Assembly (NCBI GenBank): GCA_033239005.1
Contig: BSQZ01000009.1
Coordinates: 2,504,252 to 2,568,251 of the forward strand
Length of the DNA: 64,000 nucleotides
Direction of reading: 5' to 3'
Source: Lamellibrachia satsuma
Taxonomy: Eukaryota > Annelida > Polychaeta > Sabellida > Siboglinidae
The number at the start of each line of letters is the position of its first letter. Position 1 is the first letter of the stretch. A program made the translations under genes and the position numbers. Below are positions 9,846 to 21,175 of the stretch, one piece after another. Below the pieces are notes generated by a model. The model searched no databases. It was not told the DNA's origin and saw nothing but the letters and a program-made list of their open reading frames with translations.

Positions 9846-12800
9846 CTTCAGTTGCAATTTGATACCTACTTACTGCAACCTTTTAGTTACAATTTGACAA
9901 CTACAGACTGCATCCTTTTAGCATTTTAATGCAATACCTGCAAAGATGTCATCTTAACAATGCCCTTACCAACCCTTCGGTTGCAATTTGACATACCAAC
10001 TGCATCGTTTCAGTTGCTATTAAAACAACAAAACAAGTATTTGTTGCAGACAAGATGGTCTCACTAGCGCACCAACCATTAAATCACTAACTATATGTAA
10101 TCTTTAAAATATGAAAACTAATTGAATAATTATAAATAAAACATACAGATGATCTTCCAAAGATGTAGTTTTCAAAGAGGATTGGGTACTTACTACATCA
10201 TTGAAGTTGCTTAACAGCAACAGACTGCATCCATTCAGCTGCAGTTTAACAGCTATAGACAGCATCACTTCAGTTGCAAGTTGACCGGTACTTACTGCAT
10301 CTCTTCAGCCTTTTTTTCAATACCTGCAAAGATGTCACCTTAGCAATGTTCCTACCTAGATCACTTCTTTATCTGCAGATTTGAGTAAATTCAAATAAGG
10401 CATACATAACTTCTACTGTTGGGTTTGTAAAGGGGCCACGGCCTACATGCTACTAGCTCCAATTTTGCAACTCTGCAGTTATAATTGTAACAACAAAACA
10501 ATTATTTGTTGCAGACAAGGAGGTCTCACTAGCGCATCGACCATTAAATCATTAACTGTATGTAATCTTAAAAATATGAGAAATAATTTAATAAATTCAT
10601 ATAAAACTTACAGAAGTAACTTCCACTTTTGGGTTTTCAAAGGGGATTTGGTATTTACTGCATCATTTAAGTTGTTTAACAGCTACAGACTGCATACCAT
10701 CAGCTGCAGTTTGACACCTACTTCAACCTTTCAGTTGCAATTTGACAACTACAGACTGCATCCCTTTAGCCTTTTAATGCAATACCTGCAAAGATGTCAT
10801 CTTAACAATGCCCTTACCAAGATCACTGCTTCATCTGCAGATTTGAATACATTCTAGTAAGGCATACAGAACTTCTACTGTTGGGTTTTGTACAAGTTCG
10901 TTGGCCACGATCTGCATGCCATCAGTTCCAACGTTGCATCTCTGCAAACAACTTCTACTGTTGGGTTCTCAAAGGGGATTTGTTACTTACTGCATCACTT
11001 CAGTTGTTTAACCACTACAGACTGCATCTCATCAGCTGTACTTTAACAGCTACAGACTGCAACCCTTTGGTTGCAATTTGACATACCAACTGCATCGTTT
11101 CAGTTGCAATTAAAACACAACAAAAGAAGTAGATTTGAGTAAATTCAAATAAGGCATACATAACTTCTACTGTTGGGTTTGCAAAGGGGCCATGGCCTAC
11201 ATGCCACTAGCTCCAATTTTGCAACTCTGCAGTTATAATTGTAACAACAAAACAATTATTTGTTGCAGACAAGGAGGTCTCACTAGCGCATTGACCTCAA
11301 AGATGTCATCTTAACAAATACAGACTGCATCCCTTTATACTTTTATTGCAATACCTGCAAAGATGTCATCTTAACAATGCCCCTACCAAGATCACTGCTT
11401 CATCTGCAGATTTGAATAAACACAAAGAAAACTGACATAAGAACTTCCGCTGTTGGGTTTTGTGTGGGCGTTGGGCGTTGACACGGACTGCATACCATCA
11501 GCTCCAATTCTACATCTCTTCAGTTGCAATTCAAATACAATAAAACAACTATTTGTTGCAGACAAGATAGTTTCACTAGTGCATCGACCATTCAATCATT
11601 AACTATATAAGTAATCTTTAAAATATGGAAACTAATTGAATAAACATAAATCAAACTTACAGAAGAACTTCACTGTTCGGATTTTCAAAAGAGGGTTGTC
11701 CAACCGCTGCATCACTGAAGTTGTTTAACAGCTACATACTGCATCCTTTCCACTGTAGTTTAACAGCTACATACTGCATCCCTTCCGCTGTAGTTTAACA
11801 GCTACAGACTGCATCCCTTCAGTTGCAATTTCAGTATCTGCAAAGATGACATCTTGGCAATGCTCTAACCAAGATCATTGCTTCATCAGTAGTTTTAATA
11901 AATACAAACAAAACTGACATAAGAACTTCCACTTTTGGGTTTTGGAAAGGGGCGTTAGCCACAGCTTCCATACCGTCAGTTCCAATTTGACATACTGGCT
12001 GCATCGTTTCAGTTGCTATTAAAACAACAAAACAAGTATTTGTTGCGGACAAGATGGTCTCACTAGCGCACCAACCATTAAATTATTAACCATATGTAAT
12101 TTTTTAAATATTAAAACTAATTGATTAATCATAAATACAACTTACAGATCATCTTCCAAAGAAGGGGTTTTCAAAGAGGATTGGGTACTTGCAACATCAT
12201 TGATATTCCTGCCTAGATCACTTCTTTATCTGCAGATTTTAATAAATTCAAATAATGCATACATAACTTCTACTGTTGGGTTTGTAAAGGGTCCACTGCC
12301 TGCATGCCATCGGTTCCAATGTTGCCACTCTGCAGTTATAATTGAAAGAACAAAACAATTATTTGTTGCAGAAAAGGTGGTCTCACTAGCGCATCGACCG
12401 TTAAATCATTAACTGTATGTAATCTCTATAATCTTTAACATATGAAAAATAATTGAATACATTCAAATAAAACTTACACAAGGAACTTCCACTTTTGGGT
12501 TTTTAAAGGGGAATTGGTACTTACTGCATCACTTAAATTGTTTAACAGCTACAGACTGCATCCCATCAGCTGTAGTTTAATAACTACAGACTGCAACCCT
12601 TCAGTTGCAATTTGATACCTACTTACTGCAACCTTTCAGTTACAATTTGACAACTACAGACTGCATCCTTTTAGCATTTTAATGCAATACCTGCAAAGAT
12701 GTCATCTTCACAATGCCCTTACCAAGATCACTGCTTCATCTGCAGATTTGAATAAACACAAACAAAACTGACATGAGAACTTCCACTGTTAGGTTTTTTG

Positions 12801-15034
12801 TGAGCGTTGGGCGTTGACCTTGGCCTGCATTCCATCAGTGCCAATTCTACATAAGACTGCGTCCCTTCAGTTGCAATTAAAATACAATAAAACAAGTATT
12901 TGTTGCAGAAAAGATGGTTTCACTAGCGTATCGACCTTTAAATCATTAACTATAGGTAACCTTTAAAATATGAAACTAATTGAATAAACATAAATAAACT
13001 TGCAAAAAACTTTCACTGTTTGGATTTTCAAATGTGATTGTCTTTAATTGTGATTAAAATATGAAAACTAATTAAATAAAATCAATAAAAAGAAAAAAGC
13101 TGCCTACTGAATCCCTTCAGCTGTAGTTTAACAGTTACATGCTGACTTCGTTCAGCTGTAATTTAACAGCTACGTACTACATCCCTTTAGCTGCATCTCT
13201 TCAGCCTTTTTTATTGCCTACAAATATGCCATCTTGGTGATGTTCTTACCAAAATCACTGCTTTATCTGCAGATTTGAATAAATTCAAATAAGACATACA
13301 TAACTTCTACTGTTGGGTTTTGTAAAGGGTGCATGACCTGCATGCCATCTGCTCCAATGTTGCATTTGTACAAATCCAATTGAAACAACACAACAATCCA
13401 TACCTGCAAAGATGCTATCTTGGTGATACTCCTGCCTAGATCACTTCTTTATCTGCAGATTTTAATAAATTCAAATAATGCATACATAACTTCTACTGTT
13501 GGGTTTGTAAAGGGTCCACGGCCTGCATGCCATCGGTTCCAATGTTGCCACTCTGCAGTTATAATTGAAACAACAAAACAATTATTTGTTGAAGACAAGG
13601 TGGTCTCACTAGCGCATCGACCGTTAAATCATTAACTGTATGTAATCTTTAACATATGAAAAATAATTGAATACATTCAAATAAAACATAGAAGGAACTT
13701 CCACTTAGGGGATTTGGTACTTACTGCATCACATAAGTTGTTTAACAGCTACAGACTGCATCCCATCAGCTGTAGTTTAACAACTACAGACTGCAACCCT
13801 GGAGTTGTAATTTGAGACCTACTTACTGCTGCCTTTCAGTTGCAAATTGACACGTACAGACTGCATCCTTTTAGACTTTTATTGCAATACCTGCAAATAT
13901 TTAATATGTACTAAATTATTTACAATAATATTATGTCTCGTATTATGTACCCAATCAACTGAAAACAACAACCCTTAATTATCGCTCGCGCTACCGAGTC
14001 CTCGGAGACCTACGATATAAACTACCCTAAAATACTCCTATAGCTAAATGTTAACAGTAACTATTGACTAAACAAGGATACATACCAGGTGGTCCGACTA
14101 TGTCTCGTCTGTATGTTGCTCCAGCGTATCATACAACTGAACAGGTTGAATGGGCGGCATGGAACAAAATGACTATTACTAACTGGCCATGCAACTGTCA
14201 TAGTAAATTTTGAATCATTAAATTAAATCATTAACTGTATGTAATCTTTAAACTAAGAAAACTAATTGAATAAATTCAAATAAAACTTACAGAAAGAACT
14301 TCCACTGTTGGGTTTTCAAAGGGGAATTGGTACTTACTGCATCACTTAAATTATTTAACAGCTACAGACTGCATCCCATCAGCTGTAGTTTAACAACTAC
14401 AGACTGCAACCCTGGAGTTGCAATTTGAGACCTACATACTGCAGCCTTCAGTTGCAATTTGACAAGTACAGACTGCATCCCTTTATACTGTTATTGCAAT
14501 ACCTGCAAAGATGTCATCTTAACAATGCCCTTACCAAGATCACTGCTTCATCTGCAGATTTGAATAAACACAAACAAAACTGACATAAGAACTTCCACTG
14601 TTAGGTTTTGTGTGGGCGTTGAGCGTTGGCCACAGACTGCATACCATCAGTTGCGATTCTACGTATCTTCAGTTGCAACTAAAATACAATAAAACAAGTA
14701 TTTGTTGCAGACAAGATGGTCTCACTAGCGCATCGACCATTCAATCATTAACCATATGTAATCTTTAAAATATGGAAACTAATTCAATAAATATAAATCA
14801 AACTTACAAAAGAACTTCAACTGTTCGGATTTTCACAAGGGTGTTGTCCAACTGCTGCATCACTGAAATTGTTTAAAAGCTACATACTGCATCCCTTCAG
14901 CTGTAGTTTAACAGCTACAGCCTGCATCCCTTCAGCTGTAGTTTAACAGCTACAGCCTGCATCCCTTCAGCTGTAGTTTGACAATTGCAGACTGCATCCC
15001 TTCAGTTGGGGTTTTCAAAAGGCTACTTACTGCA

Positions 15035-15610
15035 TCACTAAAGTTGTTTGACAGCAACAGACCGAATCCCTTCAACTGTAGTTTAGTGGCTACTTATTGC
15101 ATCCATTCAGCTGTAGTTTGCTGTAACACGTACATACTGCATCCATTCAGCTGTAGTTTAACACATACAGACTGCATCCATTCAGCTGTAGTTTAACACC
15201 TACAGACTGTATCCATTCAGCTGTAGTTTAACACCTACAGACTGCTTCCATTCAGCTGTAGCTTAACGCCTACAGACGACATCCATTCAGCTGTAGTTTA
15301 ACACCTACAGGCTGCATCCATTCAGCTGTAGCTTAACACCTACAGACTGCATCCATTCAGCTGTAGTTTAACACCTACAGACTGCATCCATTCAGCTGTA
15401 GCTTAACACCTACAGACTGCATCCATTCAGCTGTAGTTTAACACCTACAGACTGCATCCATTCAGCTGTAGTTTAACACCTACAGACTGCATCCATTCAG
15501 CTTTAGTTTAACACATACAGACTGTATCCATTCAGTTGTAGTTTAACACCTACAGACTGCATCCATTCAGCTGTAGTTTAACGCCTACAGACTGCATCCA
15601 TTTCAACTGC
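15035..15610. repeat. 35-bp tandem array, about 15 copies
   Basis: A variant of the same unit: TTTAACACCTACAGACTGCA plus TCCATTCAGCTGTAG, 35 bp long, with scattered substitutions (TTTAACACAT, GCTTAACGCC and others). It is more diverged than the array at 9577. Confidence 0.95.
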
Positions 15611-15792
15611 AACAATTCAGCCTTTTATTGCAATACATGCAAACATACCATCTTAGCAATACATTCAACACCACACTGACATAAGAGCTTCCACTATGGG
15701 TTTTGCAAAGGGGCGTTGGCTACAGCCTGCATACCATCAGTTCCAATTTGACATACCGACTGCATTGTTTCAGTTGCAATGAAAACACAACA

Positions 15793-16095
15793 CATGTACA
15801 TGTAGACATCATCAGGCCCTCATGCCACATGTACATGTAGACATCATCAGGCCCTCGTGCCACATGTACATGTAGACATCATCAGGCCCTCATGCCACAT
15901 GTATATGTAGACATCATCAGGCCCTCATGCCACATGTACATGTAGACATCATCAGACCCTCGTGCCACATGTACATGTAGACATCATCAGGCCCTCATGC
16001 CACATGTACATGTAGACATCATCAGGCCCTCATGCCACATGTACATGTAGACATCATCAGGCCCTCATGCCACATGTACATGTAGACATCATCAG
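15793..16095. repeat. 35-bp minisatellite derived from transposase coding sequence
   Basis: About nine copies starting at 15793, 15828, 15863 and so on, with unit CATGTACATGTAGACATCAT plus CAGGCCCTCATGCCA. On the minus strand the unit is the codon string for DVYMYMWHEGL of the adjoining transposase frame. The parental segment sits at the right edge, and CTGATGAT occurs at both sides of the duplication point, suggesting a microhomology-based start. The length matches the unrelated 35-bp satellite unit nearby, probably by chance. Confidence 0.93.
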
Positions 16096-16890
16096 AAGTG
16101 CTAGAATGAACGCCCAAGTTATAAGTCCATAACTGTCTTTTGTAGTAGGCTACACCAGTGGTCAAGGCAGGAGTTGGCATCATCTTCTGTAGATCGAAGC
16201 TAAAGGTGTCCACTTAGCGGGTGGTAAGAGAGTCATCTATTTTCAACTGGTCTTGAGCTTTTTGAAACTTTCGCTTGTGGAGTTCAGCAAGTGTCGTTTT
16301 TCCACTTCATCTTTCGCAGCTTCATTCTTGACTTTTAACGCATTGCACTTTTTACAAGTATCTGTGTGAAGCCTATGGAATGACAAGTTAAAGTCTGTCA
16401 CAAACATGTGGCGATAGTACCACTGCTTCACAGGCTGAAAGCCGCCGTTATTAGAGTCTTGCCGAAAGAGTCTGTGCATCATGCTCAGTGAGAGAGAAGG
16501 GCTCAGAAATCATTTGTTGGGATTGTCCTTCCTACTGTAGTGACTACTGTACGTAGGAAAGCGTGATCATGACCAATATGATCAGCAGGGGTTTTATTTG
16601 CAGGTGGATGTTTACCTCTCTTATCAGCAATAGGGGTTCCTTCACCAGTGCGTACTTGAGTGTGTAATGCCCTTGAAAGTCGTCTGATGCCAAGGGTAGC
16701 AAGAAACATGGGTAGCAAGAAACATGGTTTTTCACACTCGAACTGATCCTTCATTTGATGAAAAGTACAAATCCCTTGTAAACTGACGATGACTATCACA
16801 ACCTTTTGTTGAATAACAACGAGCCACTTTGCTTCACAAGCCCACAAATGTAGGTGTTCTGAGCAGTCCGAGTTGGTCATTGGTTAGTTT
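16022..16890 (-). pseudogene. Unclassified invertebrate DDE-type transposase, truncated
   Basis: Minus-strand frames join into one protein. It reads LGIRRLSRALHTQ and GTPIADKRGKHPPANKTPAD (16700-16590), then in a shifted frame SSHYSRKDNPNK, a stop where Trp is expected, FLSPSLSLSMMHRLF (16550-16460), WYYRHMFVTDFNLSFHRLHT with DTCKKCNALK (16420-16320), and finally FDLQKMMPTPALTTGVAYYK and RQLWTYNLGVHSS (16200-16110), ending in the array that repeats YMYMWHEGL. This order matches a family widely annotated as uncharacterised proteins in insects, cnidarians and molluscs. I suspect a Sola-like or similar cut-and-paste transposase but am not sure. The C-terminal half, which should hold the SDGCGGQN-type catalytic block, is replaced by the 35-bp array and satellite. 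Confidence 0.7.
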
Positions 16891-17550
16891 CCCTGCACAG
16901 TTTAAATGACACTTGCTTCCAGGTGTTTGCAGCTACCATGTTTCCAGATGTACTGCTGTATTCTTGCCCACTATTTTGGAGTCATTTTCAAATCGTTTTT
17001 TTTCCAGTTTTCCATATTCCGTACCCGTTTTCAACCTCGGATATATAAAAAATGTATCTTTTTAAGGTTTATTGGCCTACACATGATAACTCGAAATGCT
17101 ACCCTATTTACATTACTTGATCTGATAGAAAATTTAACATATTGCACCAAGTGAACCCTGAATTTAAGCAGGTGTTAATCAGGACCAAAAACAATTACAT
17201 CTAACGTTGGTATGTTATATCTTTACTGAGTCCATCTACACATAAAAAAGATAAGGGGATAAAATTCCAACCTGTCTTACTCCATTAGAGACGTGAAATC
17301 CTTCAAAGGTAACATTATCCCAATGAACATGCATCATTTGGTGAGCATACCAATATGTTTGTATTCTAATTAAAAACATAGGTACATGTAACTTAGTGGT
17401 GCTACTAGTTAACTTAACCGACCAACAGAAATAGGCATATTGTCAGAGTACAATTGCATTTTAATTTTTTTATTGAAAAAAAGACGGCATAACATTCACA
17501 ACTGTTGCAAACTAGTGAATAAACATTAGACAATTCATTATCCTATGGAT
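16891..17550. other. AT-rich spacer, no gene seen
   Basis: No conserved coding signal. Poly-T and poly-A tracts and a short plus-strand open frame occur, without a recognisable motif. It lies immediately 3' of the next transposase. Confidence 0.5.
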
Positions 17551-17552
17551 CT

Positions 17553-19235
17553 TTAGCAAAGATCACATCTAAAATAGTAATCTTCTTCATTTACTCCTTC
17601 ACACTGGTCGTTTGCCCATCGGAGACAGACGGTGCACCGGATACAATCATCATCTGGCATCTCTTCAAACAACTCGTCGCAATAAAGACAGTGGTTTTCG
17701 CGTCCAAATAAAAGTTTCTTCTTTTTGGTGACACCGACTTACCTTTCGTTGATTTCCCCGTTTTCTTGCATAGCAAATGTTTCGCCATGGGCGCCTTTGA
17801 CGACAGATACACCTTGTATGGGCCGCTGATAATGACCTCGGTCTTCCCACGAGCTCCGCCTCTGCGAACTCCAGTGCATGTCTGTTTAGGAATCGGTGAA
17901 AGCTCGTTCGCAAGCACATGGGTGGCTCTATTGGAAGATGTTAGTGACCGTGCAGCTTGCCCCGTCAACGACGAGGTCTGGCCTAACGACGACAATGTCT
18001 GCCCCATAACTGATGACGTCTGCCCCACCTAGGTCTGTGCAACCGATGATGCGGTCTGGCCCAATGACAGCAATGTCTGCCCCACTGCTGATGAGGTCTG
18101 CCTCACCAAGGTCTGTGCAACTGCTGACGAGGTGTTGCCCAACGACGGCAATGTCTGCCCCACCGCTGACGAGGTCTGTGAAACCACAAACGAGGTCTGC
18201 CCCAGTGCTTGCGAGGTCTGGCCCAATGACGACAATGTCTGCCCGACCGCTGACGAGGTGTGTTCCTCAGGAATATCTGACACAAGACTTGCATCAAAGT
18301 TGCTTTCCTCAAATATATGACGGTCAGTTGGATATATTCCGGTTCGTCTGAAGCCGTTCATGGCCATGTGTACGGTTGCAGCCTTGATGTAGGATATGAA
18401 GGACACATCAAGTGGCTGAAGCCGATGTGTAGTGTGAGGAGGCAGACAGATGATGGTGACATGACAGGTCCTGGCAAGATGGATGAGTGTGAGGCTCTTT
18501 GTGTCTGTGCTGTGCCCTTCAAGGATGAGTAACGCAGGACGATAGACGGTTGGGTTGGTGTGTTTTATGAAGTGATGGAACCATTCCACAAAGATATCAC
18601 TCTGCATCCAGCCTGAATTGTGACAAGCAGAGATCGATCCCACGGATACGCCATTCATGAGCTCCGCCTTCATGCACATGCATGGAAAAATTATCAGTGG
18701 TGGCGCGTACTCTCCGGCACCAATCATGCACACCTCCGCCGTCATTCTGGTGAGACAGCTGACTTGTCGCTTCCCCTTCAGGCCCATCACCTTGCTTGGC
18801 TTCGTGTGCACAGTTGTCACACCAATCTCGTCGCAGTTGTAGATTCGAGACGGTGGATACAGTTTATCAAAGAGTCCAACCAATAAATCAAAGAATTTGT
18901 TTACGCTTGGATGACTGAAGCCTTGCGCCCTGGCACCTGAAGTGCCTTCTGGAGTCCTTGATGTCAAGCTTCTAAGTGGTGGTATCGAATGTGTGATCGA
19001 TGCTGTTCACATCATCCAGCTGATGCGCCAGACACCGAACATCATCGAGTGATAAACCAAATAACAGGGACTCCGTGAGATGTATATGGTTCAAGTCCAG
19101 TTCAGTGTTTTGTGGCAGAGCCGTCTGCAGGGATCCCATCCCTTTGCAAACACCATGCACCCGTTTTTTCTTGCCCTTTAACCTCCGGTGCAGCGTACTT
19201 TTTGGTACCCCAAATAGTTTTCCAGCACGAACCAC
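17553..19235 (-). pseudogene. Pogo-like DDE transposase with PHD-like C-terminus, broken
   Basis: The N-terminal HTH region (19343-18972) carries SGAMGVVRAGKLFGVPKSTL and HRRLKGKKKR and ends early after DHTFDTTT at a stop. A deletion and frameshift lead to RTPEGTSGARAQGFSHPSVN (18967 downward). The DDE core follows: IYNCDEIGVTTVHTKPSKVM, then AGEYAPPLIIFP, GSISACHNSGWMQSDIFVEW, LLILEGHSTDTKSL and HTTHRLQPLDVSF. The first and third acidic residues are present; the second site is Glu where the family has Asp. A segment is missing after LDVSF, and the frame resumes at YIKAATVHMAMNGFRRTGIY. A GQT-rich tail follows, with an in-frame TAG at 18029-18031. After another shift, the C-terminus reads HCLYCDE, DCIRCTVCLRWANDQCEG and YYFRCDLC before TAA at 17553: a PHD-like Cys-rich finger. 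Several lesions mean it is inactive. Confidence 0.85.
17950..18270. repeat. Degenerate coding minisatellite (Gly-Gln-Thr tail)
   Basis: Alternating blocks resembling GACGAGGTCTGCCCCACC and GACGACAATGTCTGCCCC. On the minus strand they encode repeats of SSAVGQTLSSLGQTS type for about 100 residues, in frame with the pogo-like transposase. The repeat is imperfect and older than the 61-bp array upstream. Confidence 0.8.
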
Positions 19236-19239
19236 GCCC

Positions 19240-19665
19240 ATCGCCCCACTAGTGGCTGCTTCTATTGGGTGCAGCATGCCATCCTCTTTCCAAGACTGCC
19301 ATCGCCCCACTAGTGGCCGCGTCTGTTGGGTGCAGCATGCCATCCTCTTTCCAAGACTGCCATCGCCCCACTAGTGGCCGCTTCTGTTGGGTGCAGCATG
19401 CCATCCTCTTTCCAAGACTGCCATCGCCCCACTAGTGGCCGCTTCTGTTGGGTGCAGCATGCCATCCTCTTTCCAAGACTGCCATCGCCCCACTAGTGGC
19501 CGCTTCTGTTGGGTGCAGCATGCCATCCTCTTTCCAAGACTGCCATCGCCCCACTAGTGGCCGCTTCTGTTGGGTGCAGCATGCCATCCTCTTTCCAAGA
19601 CTGCCATCGCCCCACTAGTGGCCGCTTCTGTTGGGTGCAGCATGTCATTCTCTTTTCAAGACTGC
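19240..19665. repeat. 61-bp minisatellite derived from transposase HTH coding sequence
   Basis: About seven copies of a 61-bp unit beginning CGCCCCACTAGTGGCCGCTT and ending TTTCCAAGACTGCCAT. On the minus strand the unit is the coding sequence of QSWKEDGMLHPTEAATSGAM. The innermost copy runs on into the genuine protein (SGAMGVVRAGKLFG); the outermost runs into RKSTRQS before a stop. GGGGCGATGG is shared at the junction. The unit is 1 mod 3, so the array shifts frame and destroys the N-terminus. Confidence 0.92.
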
Positions 19666-20700
19666 CTCGTCGACTTTCTCACATATTTATACACCATCCT
19701 GTTATCTAAAAACAAACGCAGTTTTTGACTAGCTCAAATGTGTCCATATTCAGATTTCAGTGGATTTTTTTTATTTATAACATATACAGGCATTCATGAG
19801 ATGAATGACTATATAAATTATAGCTATGGTGGACAAATAAACTTTGTTCTCGACAAACCCCAAAATCAACTTTTCGCAAAACTGTTCTTAAGTAATGTTA
19901 GGCCTACGGTAATTTTCATCAGACATCTCAATACTATAGATCTAGTGAATAAATAGCCTATGGTGTATAACCATTATTCACAGACGTTACATGTTTGAAA
20001 CTTGCGTTGATCATTAAAAAGTTATCATGTCCGGGCAAAATGGGATGATCCCATTTTGCCCGCATTAGAAGATCCCATTTTGCCCACAACAGGCATACGT
20101 TAATACAGCTGATATACCTTAATTATCGCTCACTCTCATGATAAACCGTTATACGCTGAAGCAATCATAAACTAACAGTACATCTTTACAACATTCGAAG
20201 TTGAAATGTGACAAGTAGTTACTTAACAAACTCAGATGCATCGTTAAACAAACAATTTAGCAAAGGATCAAAGCTAAGGAATACTTACGATTTTTCCCAT
20301 CTGCGTGCAGAATTGTGTGCAAATTGGTTTGTGGAGTAGTTAGTAGATGCCGCTACGCTATTTGGAAGTGAAAATACGCTTTGTGGCAGCACTATTCTTT
20401 GCATATAATGATTTCCCATATTACCCGGCTATCCCATTTTGTCCGGGTTTCCCCTACAGTTTCACTATTACTGAGGACAGTGTTATCATAGAACTGACCG
20501 AGCGGACAAATTACAGTTGAATGACTGGAACTGAAGTATTTCATGATTGATTCGTTATCGATACTCGCGGTCGCAAACGCCATAATAAATGCACTGATCA
20601 TAAATGTGGTGTGCGATTTGTATGCAAATGAAACATTCCGTTCACGTGACCCCACCACAAAAAGAGTGGCAAGCCGTCATCAATAAAACTACGCTTAGAA
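19666..20700. other. Spacer with palindrome and possible non-autonomous element
   Basis: AT-rich. A near-perfect palindrome GGGCAAAATGGGAT/ATCCCATTTTGCCC lies at about 20033-20061. Related ATCCCATTTTG phrases occur near 20070 and, followed by TCCGGGTTTCCCC, at about 20431-20455. Opposed GGGCAAAATGGGAT-like ends are typical of pogo-type terminal inverted repeats, so 20033-20460 could be a small non-autonomous relative. No coding signal was seen. Confidence 0.4.
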
Positions 20701-20719
20701 AAAGGTACATTTTCAACGG

Positions 20720-20881
20720 TCACACACTGAAATGTTCTTTTTGAGTCAGAATGTAATCAGGATCTTTGTCACTATCATCAATGGCATCACTGTCATCAGA
20801 TTCACTGTTTAACAACTCTTCAACTATGTCATCAACCTGATATTTTTTGCAACTTTTGGCTGGCAGCGAATTTCCGTGCAT
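20720..20881 (-). CDS. Short acidic ORF, possibly a piggyBac-type N-terminus
   Basis: An ATG at 20881-20879 opens 53 codons to TGA at 20722-20720. The protein starts MHGNSLPAKSCKKY, then VDDIVEELLNSESDD and AIDDSDKDPDYI, a strongly acidic stretch after a short basic start. Acidic leaders of this style with a VDE-like helix precede the core of piggyBac-like transposases and some other TE proteins. No core follows, so this could be a remnant, a first exon or chance. I infer it to be TE-derived. Confidence 0.35.
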   Translation of the reverse strand: MHGNSLPAKSCKKYQVDDIVEELLNSESDDSDAIDDSDKDPDYILTQKEHFSV

Positions 20882-20928
20882 GGGGGGCTGCCATCTTATT
20901 CACACTGCTACCTATTGCAAAAGTTGTC

Positions 20929-21175
20929 GGTTAGACCACCCTGGCTCTGAAACATGTATGGGTTAGACCACCCTGGCTCTGAAACATGTATGGGTTAGAC
21001 CACCCTGGCTCTGAAACATGTATGGGTTAGACCACCCTGGCTCTGAAACATGTATGGGTTTGACCAACCTGGCTCTGAAACATGTATGGGTTTGACCACC
21101 CTGGCTCTGACACATGTATGGGTTAGACCACCCTGGCTCTGAAACATGTATGGGTTAGACCACCCTGGCTCTGAA
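20929..21175. repeat. 32-bp tandem array, about 7-8 copies
   Basis: Unit GTTAGACCACCCTGGCTCTG plus AAACATGTATGG repeating at 32 bp (20931, 20963 and so on), with a few TTTGACC variants. It ends directly in a composite-satellite module (CTTCCACTGTTAGGTTTTGT). Confidence 0.95.

Larger units (their letters stand above)
9245..15790. repeat. Composite satellite block 1
   Basis: About 6.5 kb is built from a few modules in changing order: (a) AATACCTGCAAAGATGTCAT followed by TTACCAAGATCACTGCTTCA; (b) GAACTTCCACTGTTGGGTTT; (c) CTGCATGCCATCAGTTCCAA; (d) ATTTGTTGCAGACAAGATGG followed by TCTCACTAGCGCATCGACCA; (e) AATCTTTAAAATATGAAAAC; and (f) the 35-bp unit carrying CAGCTGTAGTTTAACAGCTA. Module copies differ by substitutions and small deletions. 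The minus-strand reading of module d-c-b sometimes stays open for 60-75 residues, but with no conserved domain, so I do not call genes. A different, unrepeated stretch interrupts the block at about 13890-14215. Confidence 0.9.
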
